DNA of 64,000 nucleotides from Apostichopus japonicus (lineage: Eukaryota > Echinodermata > Holothuroidea > Aspidochirotida > Stichopodidae): contig NC_092575.1 of the NCBI RefSeq assembly GCF_037975245.1, forward strand, positions 17,261,810 through 17,325,809. The letters run 5' to 3'. The position numbers were made by a program, and so were the translations under genes. The notes beneath the pieces are model-generated. The model searched no databases, was not told where the DNA came from, and saw only the letters and a list, made by a program, of their open reading frames with translations. This document shows positions 47,001-59,100 of this stretch, in pieces (the first letter of the stretch is position 1; every line of letters starts with the position of its first letter).

Positions 47001-47724
47001 CTATTCTTTGGGATAGACTCTATAGGCATCTGTAATAGAAAGGTAGTAGAATGTTTAATTGCTGAGAAATGAGACCTCAAAAATCAAGAAAATGCAAAAA
47101 TGACACGGTGGGGACAAATTGTGGAATTTAAAAGTGTGATAAATCGGCCAATTTTGAAGCAATGTAACTGAAATTTTCAGAATATGCTTATTTTATGGTG
47201 TTCCAAGCATACAATAAATTTGGGAATCTTTAAATAATGTCGAACTACAAGATACTCCAAATTTGGTGATTTGATATGAGTGAACCTGATATGATTCTAC
47301 CTGAATGGTAAAGTAGAAATAAACCCTAGTTTTTTTGCATCCATTCTTACGTTTTGACAGATGGTCTTTCCAGTAAAAGCAAAAGAAAAGCATAAAAATC
47401 GCTTCTTTGAGGTGAAAAAACGATTTGAATGTAGTTCATGTGTCGCGCCATTTTGTTTGAATTGAGCCAGTCCCGGATGTACCGTGACGAAAGCTAACCG
47501 CATCGCGTATTTCAAGACAAAATCGTTGCCAATCCCTAAAATAATTAGAATTGTACTTTCAACAATAGTAATGAATAAAATATCGATCAAAAAGTATTTT
47601 TTGTCTTTATTGATCTGTAAAAATGCTTAAAAAGTGTGTAAAATTTGTTATTGTAACGAGTATCAGTAGAAGTATAAATTTTGGGTTCTTTTCAAGGATT
47701 TGATTTTTAACGTGTTTAAATTAG
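44040..47724. other. no gene recognised
   Basis: Two diverged copies of a unit with GAAAACT…GATTTCTC / GATATCTAACG words are at about 44160 and 44345. At 44700-45080 is a low-complexity region that resembles retroelement debris. C/A/T homopolymers occur at 46497-46540. AAAATGGCG words at 45586 and, on the minus strand, near 47447 could be YY1-type sites, but no adjacent gene start was found. Confidence 0.4.
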
Positions 47725-48227
47725 ATTGCTTTCAACACGCAAACCGTACTCAGTCCTAGCGATAGCGTTACTTACGTCCATCATTGCACTCCAATTTACT
47801 GTCGAGCAAATATCTTCAAAAAAGAAAATGGAAGCCTTTGGATTGGAATCGTATCTTTTCGAAACAGAATATCCAGAGGAAGAACTGAGACATCGAGAGG
47901 AGGAGTTTGTGCAAAGAATCAGTCCGCGACTGTTGGTGATGTTGGGTCGAATTCCGTTGCAGATACGAATACCGGTTCCGCGAGCCACTGCGAAGAATGG
48001 TGTCTGTGTGCACTCTGTTCGCCATTGGAAAGCGACAATGGGAGGGTATGCTGCTATGGATTGTTCGCAGAAAAAGCTTTGTTGAACGCAGGAGAATGTC
48101 TGACCAACAGACCTGAATTCTCCCAGATATTTTTGCAGCCAGTTCATTTAGAACTCTGTTTTGTAAATTTCTTGATGTATAAGGAGAAGAATCCTTTTCC
48201 TACGGCTGCTGAGAACATAACGAACAG
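47725..48227 (+). CDS. P2X7-type C-terminal cysteine domain exon, copy 2
   Basis: After an acceptor-like TTAAATTAG a frame runs to a donor-like AACAG/GTACTG at 48227, with in-frame TGA at 48243-48245 if unspliced. It encodes H-C-E-E-W-C-L-C-A-L-C-S-P-L-E, then R-V-C-C-Y, G-E-C-L, F-L-Q-P-V-H-L and N-F-L-M-Y-K, the zinc-binding pattern of the P2X7 receptor tail, found also in proteins without a channel. A second frame just upstream (about 47829-47920) encodes an acidic stretch (S-Y-L-F-E-T-E-Y-P-E-E-E-L-R) of the type that precedes this domain in relatives, but it is not in frame with the Cys block. The gene may be a pseudogene, or the first frame is chance. Any following exon (A-Y-R-Q…W type) was not found. 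Confidence 0.5.
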
Positions 48228-48789
48228 GTACTGTACACCTCAGTGAAAGTTCACTCTTTTCCGGATATTTTATTCCATCTGGAATAACGAATATCTTTTT
48301 CCTTTTTCTGCTCCCTCTTCCCCTCTTCGGTTAACACAACCAAAGGCTTGGCATTCGGGCATTTTAAACGGTGAAATAAGCGAAGCAATTGATGCTCGAA
48401 CATAGTGTGAATAGACTATAAACTCGTATGCAAAGCTTCATTGTTTTGAAGTTACGATGTGGCTGGTGTACGTCACTTTTGAAGCGCCCTCAACCCTCAT
48501 TTTAACAAAATGGCCATTGTTCAAATGGGTAAAAAAAAATTGGAAAATTCGCGTAAAATTCAGGGAAACTATATTTTGCTTAGTAATTTCATAAATGGTA
48601 TCAGAAAAATATCCCCTACCGCATGTACGCTCCAAAAACCCAGTTTATTTCTCCTTTAATTTCTTGTATCATGGCAGAGATGTACACGTTATCAGAGAAT
48701 CGTTGATTATCTGAAAACGATCCAACGAAAGACATGCAGTGACTCACTCAGTGAGAAATATAGAAATAACGTGTCACCTCTAACTTGGT
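48228..48789. other. no gene recognised
   Basis: Counterpart of 354-924, with small indels, no supported frame. Confidence 0.4.
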
Positions 48790-49837
48790 ATAAGATTCCA
48801 CATATCAATATGATCAGAACCACACGGGGCATGTTATCAAGGCGGTCTACGTTAAATCAATATCTTTGTAACTTGATTCTAATTTAACTCAGGGTTTTAT
48901 TGAGGGAGTTCGATTGTTTTTTCCTTGTTGCATATGCCCACACTTATCACTTATTAAACAATTCCTTAACAAATCTTGTCTAGAGGGGCTATATCCTACT
49001 TATACCCCCCCCCCCCCCCCGCCTCGCCCCGCTCTGCCAGACTGACACACACAAAAGTACAACAACACAAATTCTGGTGAACAGTACACATAAATTCATA
49101 CTGTTCATGTAACTGCAGTACAATTTCTTCAACATTATTTCTTTCAAAAGTTGCAACTATAACTACACTTTGCATCTAAGCAGCCTGATTTTTACCCAAT
49201 TTATTTTTAACAGGAAGCGGAGATCTCCCTTTTTCAGACCTCTCCCATCTCCATAACAAATATGGTGGTTGCGCGCCTGCTCTTTCTTTATAAATTAACT
49301 TAAAGGGTGTGAAGACTCGCGCAAATAGAACGTCTAATGCCGGTAATCTGACCTAATTTCGAATGAAGTGTAACAGAAGTGTTAAACACCACCATCGATC
49401 CCAGAAAATACACACACAGCTTGCTACCGTCGGGTAATTAGACACAAGTGCACAGTCAGTACATACAGCTGCGGTCAATACCCACAGCACAGTGTACAAA
49501 CAGTACAGCGATGGACATCTCAGGTCCAGCTAAAGATAACAATTTATCACGTTTCACTGTCTGCATTTGTAGCGACACGAACAAAACGTCACTTGCAAGC
49601 AACAAAAAGTTAACTTTTTCAGATGGCGGCACGCGGTTTGGGGCGAGTCTTCAATGCCTTTAAAACCTGGAAATATTGCTTTGTACTTGGGCTTGTAGTT
49701 ATTATTACAATGTTGCCAGACAATGATCAATCGAAAGTTTGGCAGAGTCAAATATTTGAGGTGGGGAAGGGGAGGGGAGTGGGGGGTAGTTACACTAATA
49801 GGGTTGTTAACATCAGCTAATTCACCAAATCGATGAA
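48790..49837. repeat. 1-kb repeat unit, locus 2, with TTAA MITE
   Basis: Counterpart of 925-1957. It contains the TTAA-flanked MITE with body at 49314-49659. Confidence 0.7.
49310..49663. mobile_element. TTAA-flanked MITE, locus 2
   Basis: The body 49314-49659 lies between TTAA at 49310-49313 and 49660-49663, at the same position as the copy-1 element, so this insertion predates the split of the two copies. Confidence 0.75.
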
Positions 49838-50520
49838 ATATCAGCTTCCAAAACATTACTCGGAATCATAAAATGACTTACCGTGGTCTTGGATAAGGTC
49901 TATATCATTTGCCTATACGTTATAGGAATAGTCATCATATTTTATTATATTTTATTTGTTTATAATCATGATTTTCGAGGCAAACTTAAGAGGCGGTAGT
50001 GAGTGCAGGTTGGCTATACGTGTTTTTTTTTTTTGTTTTTTTTTGTTCTAGACATTAGATTTTAAGAAACAGAGATAAATCTAAAAACGAGACACTATCA
50101 TGTTATTTTCCGTAGAACATGAATATTTATAATTAATAATTAGCCTTGATCAAACCAATCAAATTACTTTAAAAAAAATGATTGACCACCAAGGCACCAA
50201 CCAAACTAAACGACTGGTAAAAACGTTTGAACTTGAATATGAACGCTTTGTACACTCTAACCTTGCCCACGAATTGTCAATCATCGAAATTAAAAGTTTT
50301 CGGGGTTGTGTATTAAACGGATAGTACATTGGTAATCCGATATTTAAGCTCACAGCCCGCATCATTTTGCATATCACCCTGTTTCCAAGTATTAAATTTG
50401 TTTCCATGATGTAGTTACATCCGTCCTGTCCATATCATATTTGTCTACAATAATCATCACGTGGTGAGATCACGGTATGACTGTCAACGTTAGAAATGAT
50501 CTCCGTAATATTGAACTCAC

Positions 50521-50655
50521 CTTCCTCAACTTTCCCGTCTCACTTTCTACCCATTCAATCCCCATGCCCCTCTGCGTCCGCCCAAAGGGCATAATTTCCA
50601 ATACAATGATGAGCAAGAGGGTAATCCACGGAGTTGCATATCTGAACGCCAGCAT
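50521..50655 (-). CDS. possible first exon with signal anchor, copy 2
   Basis: Counterpart of 2651-2785: same 45-codon length, same AAG/GTGAGT donor, hydrophobic W-I-T-L-L-L-I-I-V-L kept. Differences are Ser-Met-Leu-Leu to Ile-Met-Pro-Phe after the hydrophobic run, Val to Met and Gly to Glu. The many replacement changes argue against strong constraint. Product unknown. Confidence 0.3.
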
Positions 50656-51389
50656 AACATTGATTTCAAAGGAACAAATGTATTTTTACCGTATCTATGC
50701 AATCTGGCAATACCATTTTTTGGAAGGTGACATGACTACCTTCCTTTTTAAACGCTATACTGAACAAAACTAGGCTGGAAGTCCTGACTCCAGAATCATA
50801 CTTTTAACAGTAATAAATTTATTGTGAAATTTTCCTCTTTTTCTTAACTTATTTTGGTCCATTTTATACTAAGTTTTATCACTAGGAAGATTACCACTCA
50901 TTGTCAATCAAGGAAATTCTAAAATTACATGAAAGTAATTATACATTATTATGAATAGTCCGACTTTCACCTCGAGTTTACAGGTTATAGGTTAGACCCG
51001 GATGCGAAGGTGAACCTCGTCACAAAACTGCGACTCTCCCATTTCTATCTTCAACGCGTCGCGCGTGGCGCGTCGCGGGTGGCACCAAAGCCCACACCAA
51101 AGCCCGTCAGTTAGGCCAAAGTTTCACACATAACTGGACCAGACCACGCACAATATTGAACTTTGTAGCCTAGTTGAATTAATCATATTCCCAGGCCTGA
51201 CATAATAGTCAGGCTAGTGCAGTTTTAGCCATAGATCTAGGTTTGGTATAGGCTAGGTTTACGCTCCTCATTTTCACTAGGCATGTAACTAAGAACTGGT
51301 CATCGGTATGAAATATACATTTGACCATTAACCACGCATACATATTGATAGTACTTGACAATTCCATGATATGTACATGTGAAGGTTCC

Positions 51390-51645
51390 ATTTCATTCCA
51401 TGTTTCCCCTTGGAGTTATAGGGGAACAATTAAATAACTTTGACCTCTGACAATTGGTTCCGTTGGTCTGCGAGACACAAGGGTTTACCCTGGAGTACCT
51501 TCCAACCAAGTTTGAAGAAATTCGGTCAGGCGGTTTAGGAGGAGTTTTGACACAAAATTAGGGGACACACGCAAGCTCACATTCACACGCGCGCACCCAC
51601 CCCCACACTTCCTCACATTTCTGATGTGGGGTGAAGTACAATGTC
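51390..51645. repeat. dispersed repeat with CA-rich tract, copy 2
   Basis: Counterpart of 5262-5700 without the CCGAGGAC-ended insert. The boundary at about 51387 marks the site of the 1.77-kb segment present only in copy 1. Confidence 0.5.
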
Positions 51646-51729
51646 GCATATCCCTATGATATAAGATAATAATATTTATGTCCTCTATCCACTACTTCTT
51701 TAATTTGAGTCATTTCCGACTGTTTTCAG

Positions 51730-52801
51730 TTCACACCTGACGAAGATTTTATCATTGACACTTTGCCTGGCCATCCCAACATTGTCTATGGTTGTGGTTT
51801 CTCTGGTAAGAGAATTTTCTCTCCTATCAATATCGATATTTCAACTATGATAAACCATTATGTCCAAGATATTATCTCGTATGCATGAACTCAGCTACGT
51901 TACAAGTTATAGACGAATGGGATATCAGCAGCAGTTTCAGAGCCCTGTTCCATATCTCAAGTCCACTAATGCTAAAACGACACTGGCAATAGTTCCCTTC
52001 GATAATTAAAGTGGTTATTGCATTATGAACGTCTAAGACATTAATATCATATATTTTCTACAATTGGTGTCTAGAACAACTTTCAAATTTGATTTCTTCC
52101 CATTTTGTTTGATGTGTGTATGTTATGTTATCCTTCGTTATGATGTATGATGATATGATGAATATGTGTACATTCGACTTAAACAATTGATTATATGATA
52201 AATTTGCTCGAATAAGTAAAATAAACCCATTTAATCAGGAACACAAAAAATTAAGTTTTTCTTGCAGGAAAATATTTTGACTTTTACTTCGTTAATGCTG
52301 AAGACTACTCAATATGCTATACATTTTTATATATGCATTGTATGTCATAAATGCCCCAAAAAGGTTGTGATGGTTAATAATTTAAGTATCATATCAATAC
52401 AATTAAAGTCATTCATCTTACATGAATTTAGTAATGTATCGTTTGTTCATAAAGTTTGCCATATGGTTTGCCTCTGTTGTTTCATTCCGGCTTTGAAGAA
52501 ACAATATTTAATATTTAATCAAATAAATTTAATAATTTCACACTCATGACACTTATATCACAATGCTAACAGTAGCAAATGGTAAATAATTAAAAGATCA
52601 TATCAAGGATATAAGTTATTATTTAATATTCTCATTGTTTTTTTTTGTTTTTTTTAACATGACCTGCTAGGTCATGGATTCAAAATGGCTCCAGTCACTG
52701 GGAGAGTCCTCGGAGAGATGGCTCTAGGAGAGAAGATCTCGTATGATGTTTCATCCTTAAGCATGAAGAGATTCCCAGCTGTAATTGCTTCCAAATATTG
52801 A
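51730..52801 (+). CDS. PIPOX: PIPOX-like sarcosine oxidase, last two exons, copy 2
   Basis: Exons 51730-51805 (76 nt) and 52671-52801 (131 nt) are the counterparts of 5738-6789, with the same phases, acceptors and donor. Protein changes are few (E-K-I-S-Y for E-K-V-S-Y, P-A-V-I for P-T-V-I), and the frame and the final A-S-K-Y are kept. These exons are the natural 3' end for the middle exons at 24434-28100: phase 0 after C-M-Y-S joins to F-T-P-D-E. That would need a 23.6-kb intron that holds the lectin gene on the other strand. Confidence 0.85.
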
Positions 52802-52909
52802 GAAGAACCTGTACGAATCATCAATCATTACTAAATGTGGTAATGAGATTAGAAAACATGACCACCTGGGTTTGATGACATCATGGGCCATGGCAGACTT
52901 TACTTTCAT

Positions 52910-53260
52910 GTAATAATAATAATAATAATAAGAAGAAGAAGAAGATGATGAATTTGTAAAGCGCTTTTAACCAGTTAAAAACAACTGCTCAGTAGCGCTG
53001 CAGGAGCAAAGTACCCAAAATGGACACAACAGTTATTAAACAAATGGATACGCATTCTTGAATAAGAACGTCTTGAGTTCTTTCTGGAAAGTCGACAGAT
53101 GCTGGATTGTTTTCAGATGTAAGGGGAGACTGTTCCAGAGCTGTGGAGCTGATCTGGCAAAGCAACGTTCCCCATAGGTGGAAGTGCGAACAGTAGGAAT
53201 GTGTTTTTGTTTCTTCAATACGAGCTTCTTATATTATGCTGGATACCTTTTAATAACAGA
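52910..53260 (-). mobile_element. 5'-truncated non-LTR retrotransposon tail, copy 2
   Basis: A 60-codon frame at 53036-53218 (minus) holds the reverse-transcriptase C-terminal pattern T-Y-G-E-R-C-F-A, A-P-Q-L-W-N-S-L-P, L-S-T-F-Q-K-E-L-K-T-F-L-F. A short 3' region with AAGCGCTTTACAA and a mixed CTT/ATT tail follow. The frame is uninterrupted here but broken in copy 1. Confidence 0.75.
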
Positions 53261-56125
53261 TTGATCAGTGATCCTTAGTATGTACACCTTGGTTGTTTAA
53301 AACTGTATTCTGGATACATGATAGTCTTAATTATCACATTGATGTATAGTATAAACAAACCACCTCATTTGCATTCAGGGTGAGTGATACACGTTTATAC
53401 GTGCGATTTAAAAAAGAGTTTGTTTCGTTGACATTGCATTGATTCCATATCGAAGTAGATTTGTATTGAAATGTTACCAGCACTTTTGACTGAAACTGGA
53501 ATGTACATGATTCAAAATATATGAACTTTAAAAACAAACGGTTGACTTTGATGCGATGATGCAATGATAGTTTGATTAGTAAATCTTCAACGAATGACAA
53601 ATTTAATACCCTCAATATATTACAATTAATTAACTGAAATCAAGCGTTTAATTCCAAGGTGCAGCAACTTGAAAGATGATGGTAATTTGAAGAACGGAAA
53701 CGTTTTCATTTTAATTTTCTAATGTTTCACGACAAACCTTTAAATGATCTTAACTTAATTTCAACCGTAAAATTTCCAATATATTAAAATTTCTTGAAGG
53801 GCGTTTTCTATCAAGTTCATTTGTGTATATGTGATTCAGTTCTGAAAGTATTCAAGTTATGAAAAACATTTAGGGAGTTAACGACGACTCGGGTGAAGAA
53901 GGTATATTAATATGTTAATTAGTATGTTAATTAGTATAGGAGATGAACAAAATACTGAAATGCGTTCTAATACATTCTATAACATTCAGCTAGAAAAGGT
54001 TAGCCTTTTCAATAAGACTATATTGTGATCAGACATATGCACATATATGTTTCAACATAAGTTCTGAAAAGAATCAATTCATGAAAACAGTTAAGGATAA
54101 AGTTATGTGACTTATAACTTACATAAGTAATGTATTATATTGCAGGTGATGTACGTTTTCAGTTAAATATTCCATGTAAAGAAATACGGTATATGAGATA
54201 AGAAGATACTGAAATAAGTTCTTTGAAGTATATACAAATAAATTGATAACTTTAACTATATACATAATACTAACCTTTTCATACATGCACATATGTTCAA
54301 TATCATTTAATTTTTCAGTTGTTTTCTCTATAGAGTTCATGTTCGTGTATGTGTGATTCATTTATGATAACACAATGGTGAAATAAGTTACCAATTTAAA
54401 GATATAAATGTTACTTCAGGTAAGGAAATTATATTGAAATATATAAAATATTAATGAATTATATTTGTATTCATCACCGCATCTAACGAGTGTTGCTCCA
54501 AATAAGATTTATTTTCTAATTTATCAAATTAAGGCAATTATTTCACCAAATTGAATCCTTCTAGTGATGCCATTTCTTATGTTGGTATAAATCCACGTGT
54601 AAATTACAATTTGAAGAGTTTTTAAACTTTTTCGACTTTTAATGTTCTCTTTAAATGGTGACACAAAATTAATAAAAATCTACTCATAAAGCTGCTAATC
54701 ATTCCATTAAGTAAATGTTGAAATAAATGATAACTGCATACTATATAAACATTGCATATCAAACTTGTAGCATCTTTTTAGCATATTTCTCCATGGTTTG
54801 AACAGTAACATGATTTTAGTGTCTTTATTTCGTGCACTGATAACCGTACGTTTTCAATATTGTCATAATGATTTGGAAACTTGAGAGATAATTGCAACAA
54901 ACCTCAGTGATTCACGCTCACCTACCCTCCCCCCCCCCCCGCGTCAACACCACACCCTAATATGCAAACAACTTCAAGATGCAATTAATTTATTAAGTCT
55001 CGAATCTGTGATGTCATCGATCTGAAAAGTGTGACTTACAGTAACTTTATCAGATTTCCGAAATCTATTTAGTTGCAAATTTATGAATAGCGTTGACAAT
55101 TTGTCTGATAAAGAATAACCCACCTGGCACACAATCCAGTCATTTGGATGACACTTGCAAATAATCTAAATTATCGTCAGATTCCAATGTCGATATATAA
55201 AACTAAAAATTAAAAAAAACTTAAAGCTGAATTAATTTCACTGAATCTGGACAATCGCTTACGCATACCATTCACATAATTATATATATTACGCCAATCA
55301 ATCGCATCCTGATTATTGTCGTTATTGACTATATATGTTGCAGCTATGTATGCAGTGTTTTTTGTTTCTTATATTATATTATATCCTTTTTGATGTTTAT
55401 TTGTTAATTTAGTTGTTCATTATTTTAACACCATTGTAGGCCTATGACCATAAAATATATTAGTATTAGTTTTAGTATTCGTTATATAAAACGACAGGAA
55501 GACATTACCAACCCAAGGGGTGTTTCGGAATCAATTCAAAACTTAAAATTGAAGTAGCTGCTGGTATGTGTGCGACTGACGTCAACATTAACGTGCTATA
55601 CAGTTTGTTACATCAGTGGCCCAGCCAGTCTTCAAAGGAGTGATTAGTGTATATTGCCAGCTTGTTCGCGTCTTACCAAATTCCCGCAGGTTAAGTTTTC
55701 TTTTCCATCAGGATGTTTAAGAGGAGGAGAGGTAAGAAGACAGAAGTGGTGTGGTAAATTCTACCCCAACTGATTTCGGTTGGAGCATGAACCTTGGTGG
55801 ATTGGTCAGAAGAGGATTAAGGATGATAGAAACAAAATTGCGGTGTCTCCCCCTCCCCGACCCCTCCTTTGTGCGCACTTCGCTGAATAGTTGCAACGGT
55901 GGGCGATTCGTCAACTGATCCAAGGTTTTAGACAACAAAACAGTCGAAAGGAGCACGTGGTATAAGTTTTACCATATTTATTTACTCTTGTTATTATAAT
56001 AATGAAACAATCTCATTCTACGTTTCTATTTTGTCTAATATCATGTATATTATGAAACTCTATGTCATATATTACTTTATATTTAATATTGCATTGAACA
56101 AACTAAAATCAATTAGTGCGGTAAT
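53261..56125. other. long stretch without recognised gene
   Basis: Counterpart of 7261-10066. Numerous small indels separate the copies and short frames are not conserved. Confidence 0.4.
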
Positions 56126-59100
56126 TTATTGTTTTTCTACTTTGTTTTGTCCTTCATTAGGAGCGGGTGTTTTACTCGATACTTTATCTCTCTTTCGCTC
56201 TTTTCGTTGGACCATTTTAGCAGCACGTGATCGAAGTACTTCCGGAGGTAGAGGTTGGGTTTCGTCAATACTGGATGTCTCAGAATCAGAGTCGGATTCT
56301 TCCTGTTCCCTGTTGTACCAAAAAGGTAAAAAAAAAAATAAGAGAAACTAAACATTTGATTCAATAATATAATAAAAATGAATCGATAAAAAGAATGTAG
56401 AATCGTTCATATACGCAAGGAGTTTTACGTGGGTAACCGATTGGTGTACGTGGGTATCCGATGGGTAAACCTGGACTTAACCCCAACCATTTTGGTGCAG
56501 GCTAGCCAGGTGTGATCGTTCGCCTTTTTTCGCATAACGTATACAGTAGACTACTGTAGAAGTAGGTAACTATAGAGGAGTGTTATACATATTGTGCGAA
56601 ATCAGAATTTTGGGCACATACACCAATGCGTACGAAGTGACTCTAAGTTTCCTTTTGTTGCGCAAAAGGTATTGAAATGCGCATAAGCGATCCGGCTCTA
56701 AGACGTATTCCAGCGTCGTGTTTAGCCAATTACTAGAAAAAAAAGACATTTTTATCGGGTAAAAATGCTGCCAAAGTAAAAATCAACGTAAATTAGTGTC
56801 AATGTGTTTATCAATATGCCTTTTACGAGATTTTACTGCATTGTCATTCCTAAAGCCCATACTCTTGTATCAATAACCACATGCCAAAACAAATTGATGG
56901 CGAGGTTTTTCTGCTGCGTAAACCTCCTGGAAATCTTCTATGCAGGTTAATTCAAGAAGTTACAACAACTTCAATGAAACCGTGTAGTCTTTCTCAGTTG
57001 ATCTTTGAAAAAGACAATTGTGACTGCAATTACTTACACTTGCTCAATGGTTGGAGGTAAGATGTGGACGCTAGCAACACTGACGGGTCGTAAACGGGCC
57101 GCTGTAATACTGGCAGCTTGTTTGGCGTTTTGTGCTTGCTGACTTGGGTCACCTTTCCCGGATGCCTCCTGAAAATGGAAAGAAAGTGCTTAGCAAGATA
57201 TACTCAAATGAGATATTTTGTATCCTTTCTTAACGTACAAGTTTGACATTGCAAAGTATAGTGATAAGGATAAAGAAGTCACTTTAGGAAGAGATTATGT
57301 AACAAATGTCTTCTTTTCTTTTCCAAACGATCGAAAGGAACGGAAAGCGGAGTTGCAACTCCACATGTGGGTGGAAGGCGTTTTTTCGGGGGTGGGGTGG
57401 GGTGGATGAGGTTGGAGTCGGGTACTTAAGTTAATAAGTTAAGTCGGGTACTTAAGTTAGGAGTCTTCCTTTCCCTTTGTACACAATTGGCGATAAAACA
57501 AATAAATGAATTAAATAAAGAAACACATGACATTTTTAGATGATATTATGGACTGGTGTCGATGAGAAGAGGAGATACTGGTATACATTGGGGGAATTGA
57601 AAATCCGGCAATCTTCTGAGAGCTTGCAGTACTGAGTCCTGTGCATATGATATCACATCAATTGTTATAGTGTTATCATACAAAAGACTTTATACAATAA
57701 TATTACTTACTTTCGCTTTTTGATATTTCTTAATTAACAGAAACTCATTGGCAAGTTGTTCAATAAGGCCAAGGTATGATAGAGCGTTGTCGTTGGTGAT
57801 GCCATCCGAGCAGCCAAGTTTTTCCAAAATACTGCTATCATCACATCCAATACGTCGACATATGCCGATGACGCTAGACTTGACCAAGTCTAATCTTTTG
57901 TTTGTCTTTCTCATGGCATTCTCGTTGGTAGATAGTTCTTTGGTCAGAATACTACACTTACCCTGAAAACAGAACCAATGACAAAACATGTTAAAAATTG
58001 GAAAAATGAATATTCATACCTATACGGCACAGTTATGCGTTCTATAGCATGAATGCGGATATTGAAAGCTTTCCGTATTCGGTCAGACTAAGTCATATTC
58101 TTTCAGTATAGGCTTTGTGTGTGTATGTATATGTGTATATTATGTTCAAAGCGAATATAACGTCGGATCCTCCGTCGGTTTTTTGGAAACCCACAGTTTT
58201 ATTCAGCCTTTTACGACCCTATAAACTTAAAGTTCACGGCACCCCTTCCTCCTGCCCCTCACACCTTCACCCCCCCCCCCTCCCTTCCCCTCAAAAAAAG
58301 GGGAATTTCAACATCCATCGATATTGAAACAATTGCAACGTATTGTAATGTAAACGAGATTTGGGGGCGACATTGACATCCGAGGTGCTGACCTATAGTT
58401 GTTTCTTCAAGACATAGATAATGCTGTCCAGTCGCTTTCATTCATGGCCGCTCTCTGCTTACGTTTTGTTTCCTCAAAAACGTTCAGCAAAACCACAAAA
58501 AAATTAATGTTGTCATTTTCCTTGAAATGAGCGGTTTAACGGCCTACCTCTAGATCTTTCATAATCTTCCTCCTCTGATCACTGACGACCAATCCCTGTT
58601 CCTTGAAGACCAGCATATCTTCGCTCAATCCTTTGATGTCTCTCTGGAAACACTCGATGTCATTGTTTAATTCGTTGACATAATTAAACAGAGCGAAGTT
58701 AGCGTCCTCCTTTTGAATAAACTTTCGAACCAGGATATCCAAATCTGATTGTTTTTCGATTTCAATGATTCTTCCCATTGCTGCCTCAAACTGTTCCATT
58801 TCTTCGGAATAAGATGGTGGATGGGCGATCGCGAGTTCCTCGGCTGGATTGTATAAAAGGATAAGGCAGTTGGTTATTGAGTTTTCGAAAGGTAACTCAA
58901 TTGCCTAAAATACCTACTCACTTCCCCCCCCCCCGCCTCACCCCCTACCATCGCGTGTCGAAGAAATAGCAAATATCTGTGACAAGCAAAAAATGGTTTA
59001 AAACAATTTGAAAATTAACTTCTTAAATTATGAACAAATAATGACACTGATATGATAAAACCAGATCTGAAAATGTAAAATGATAAAGTAGAGTAATATT

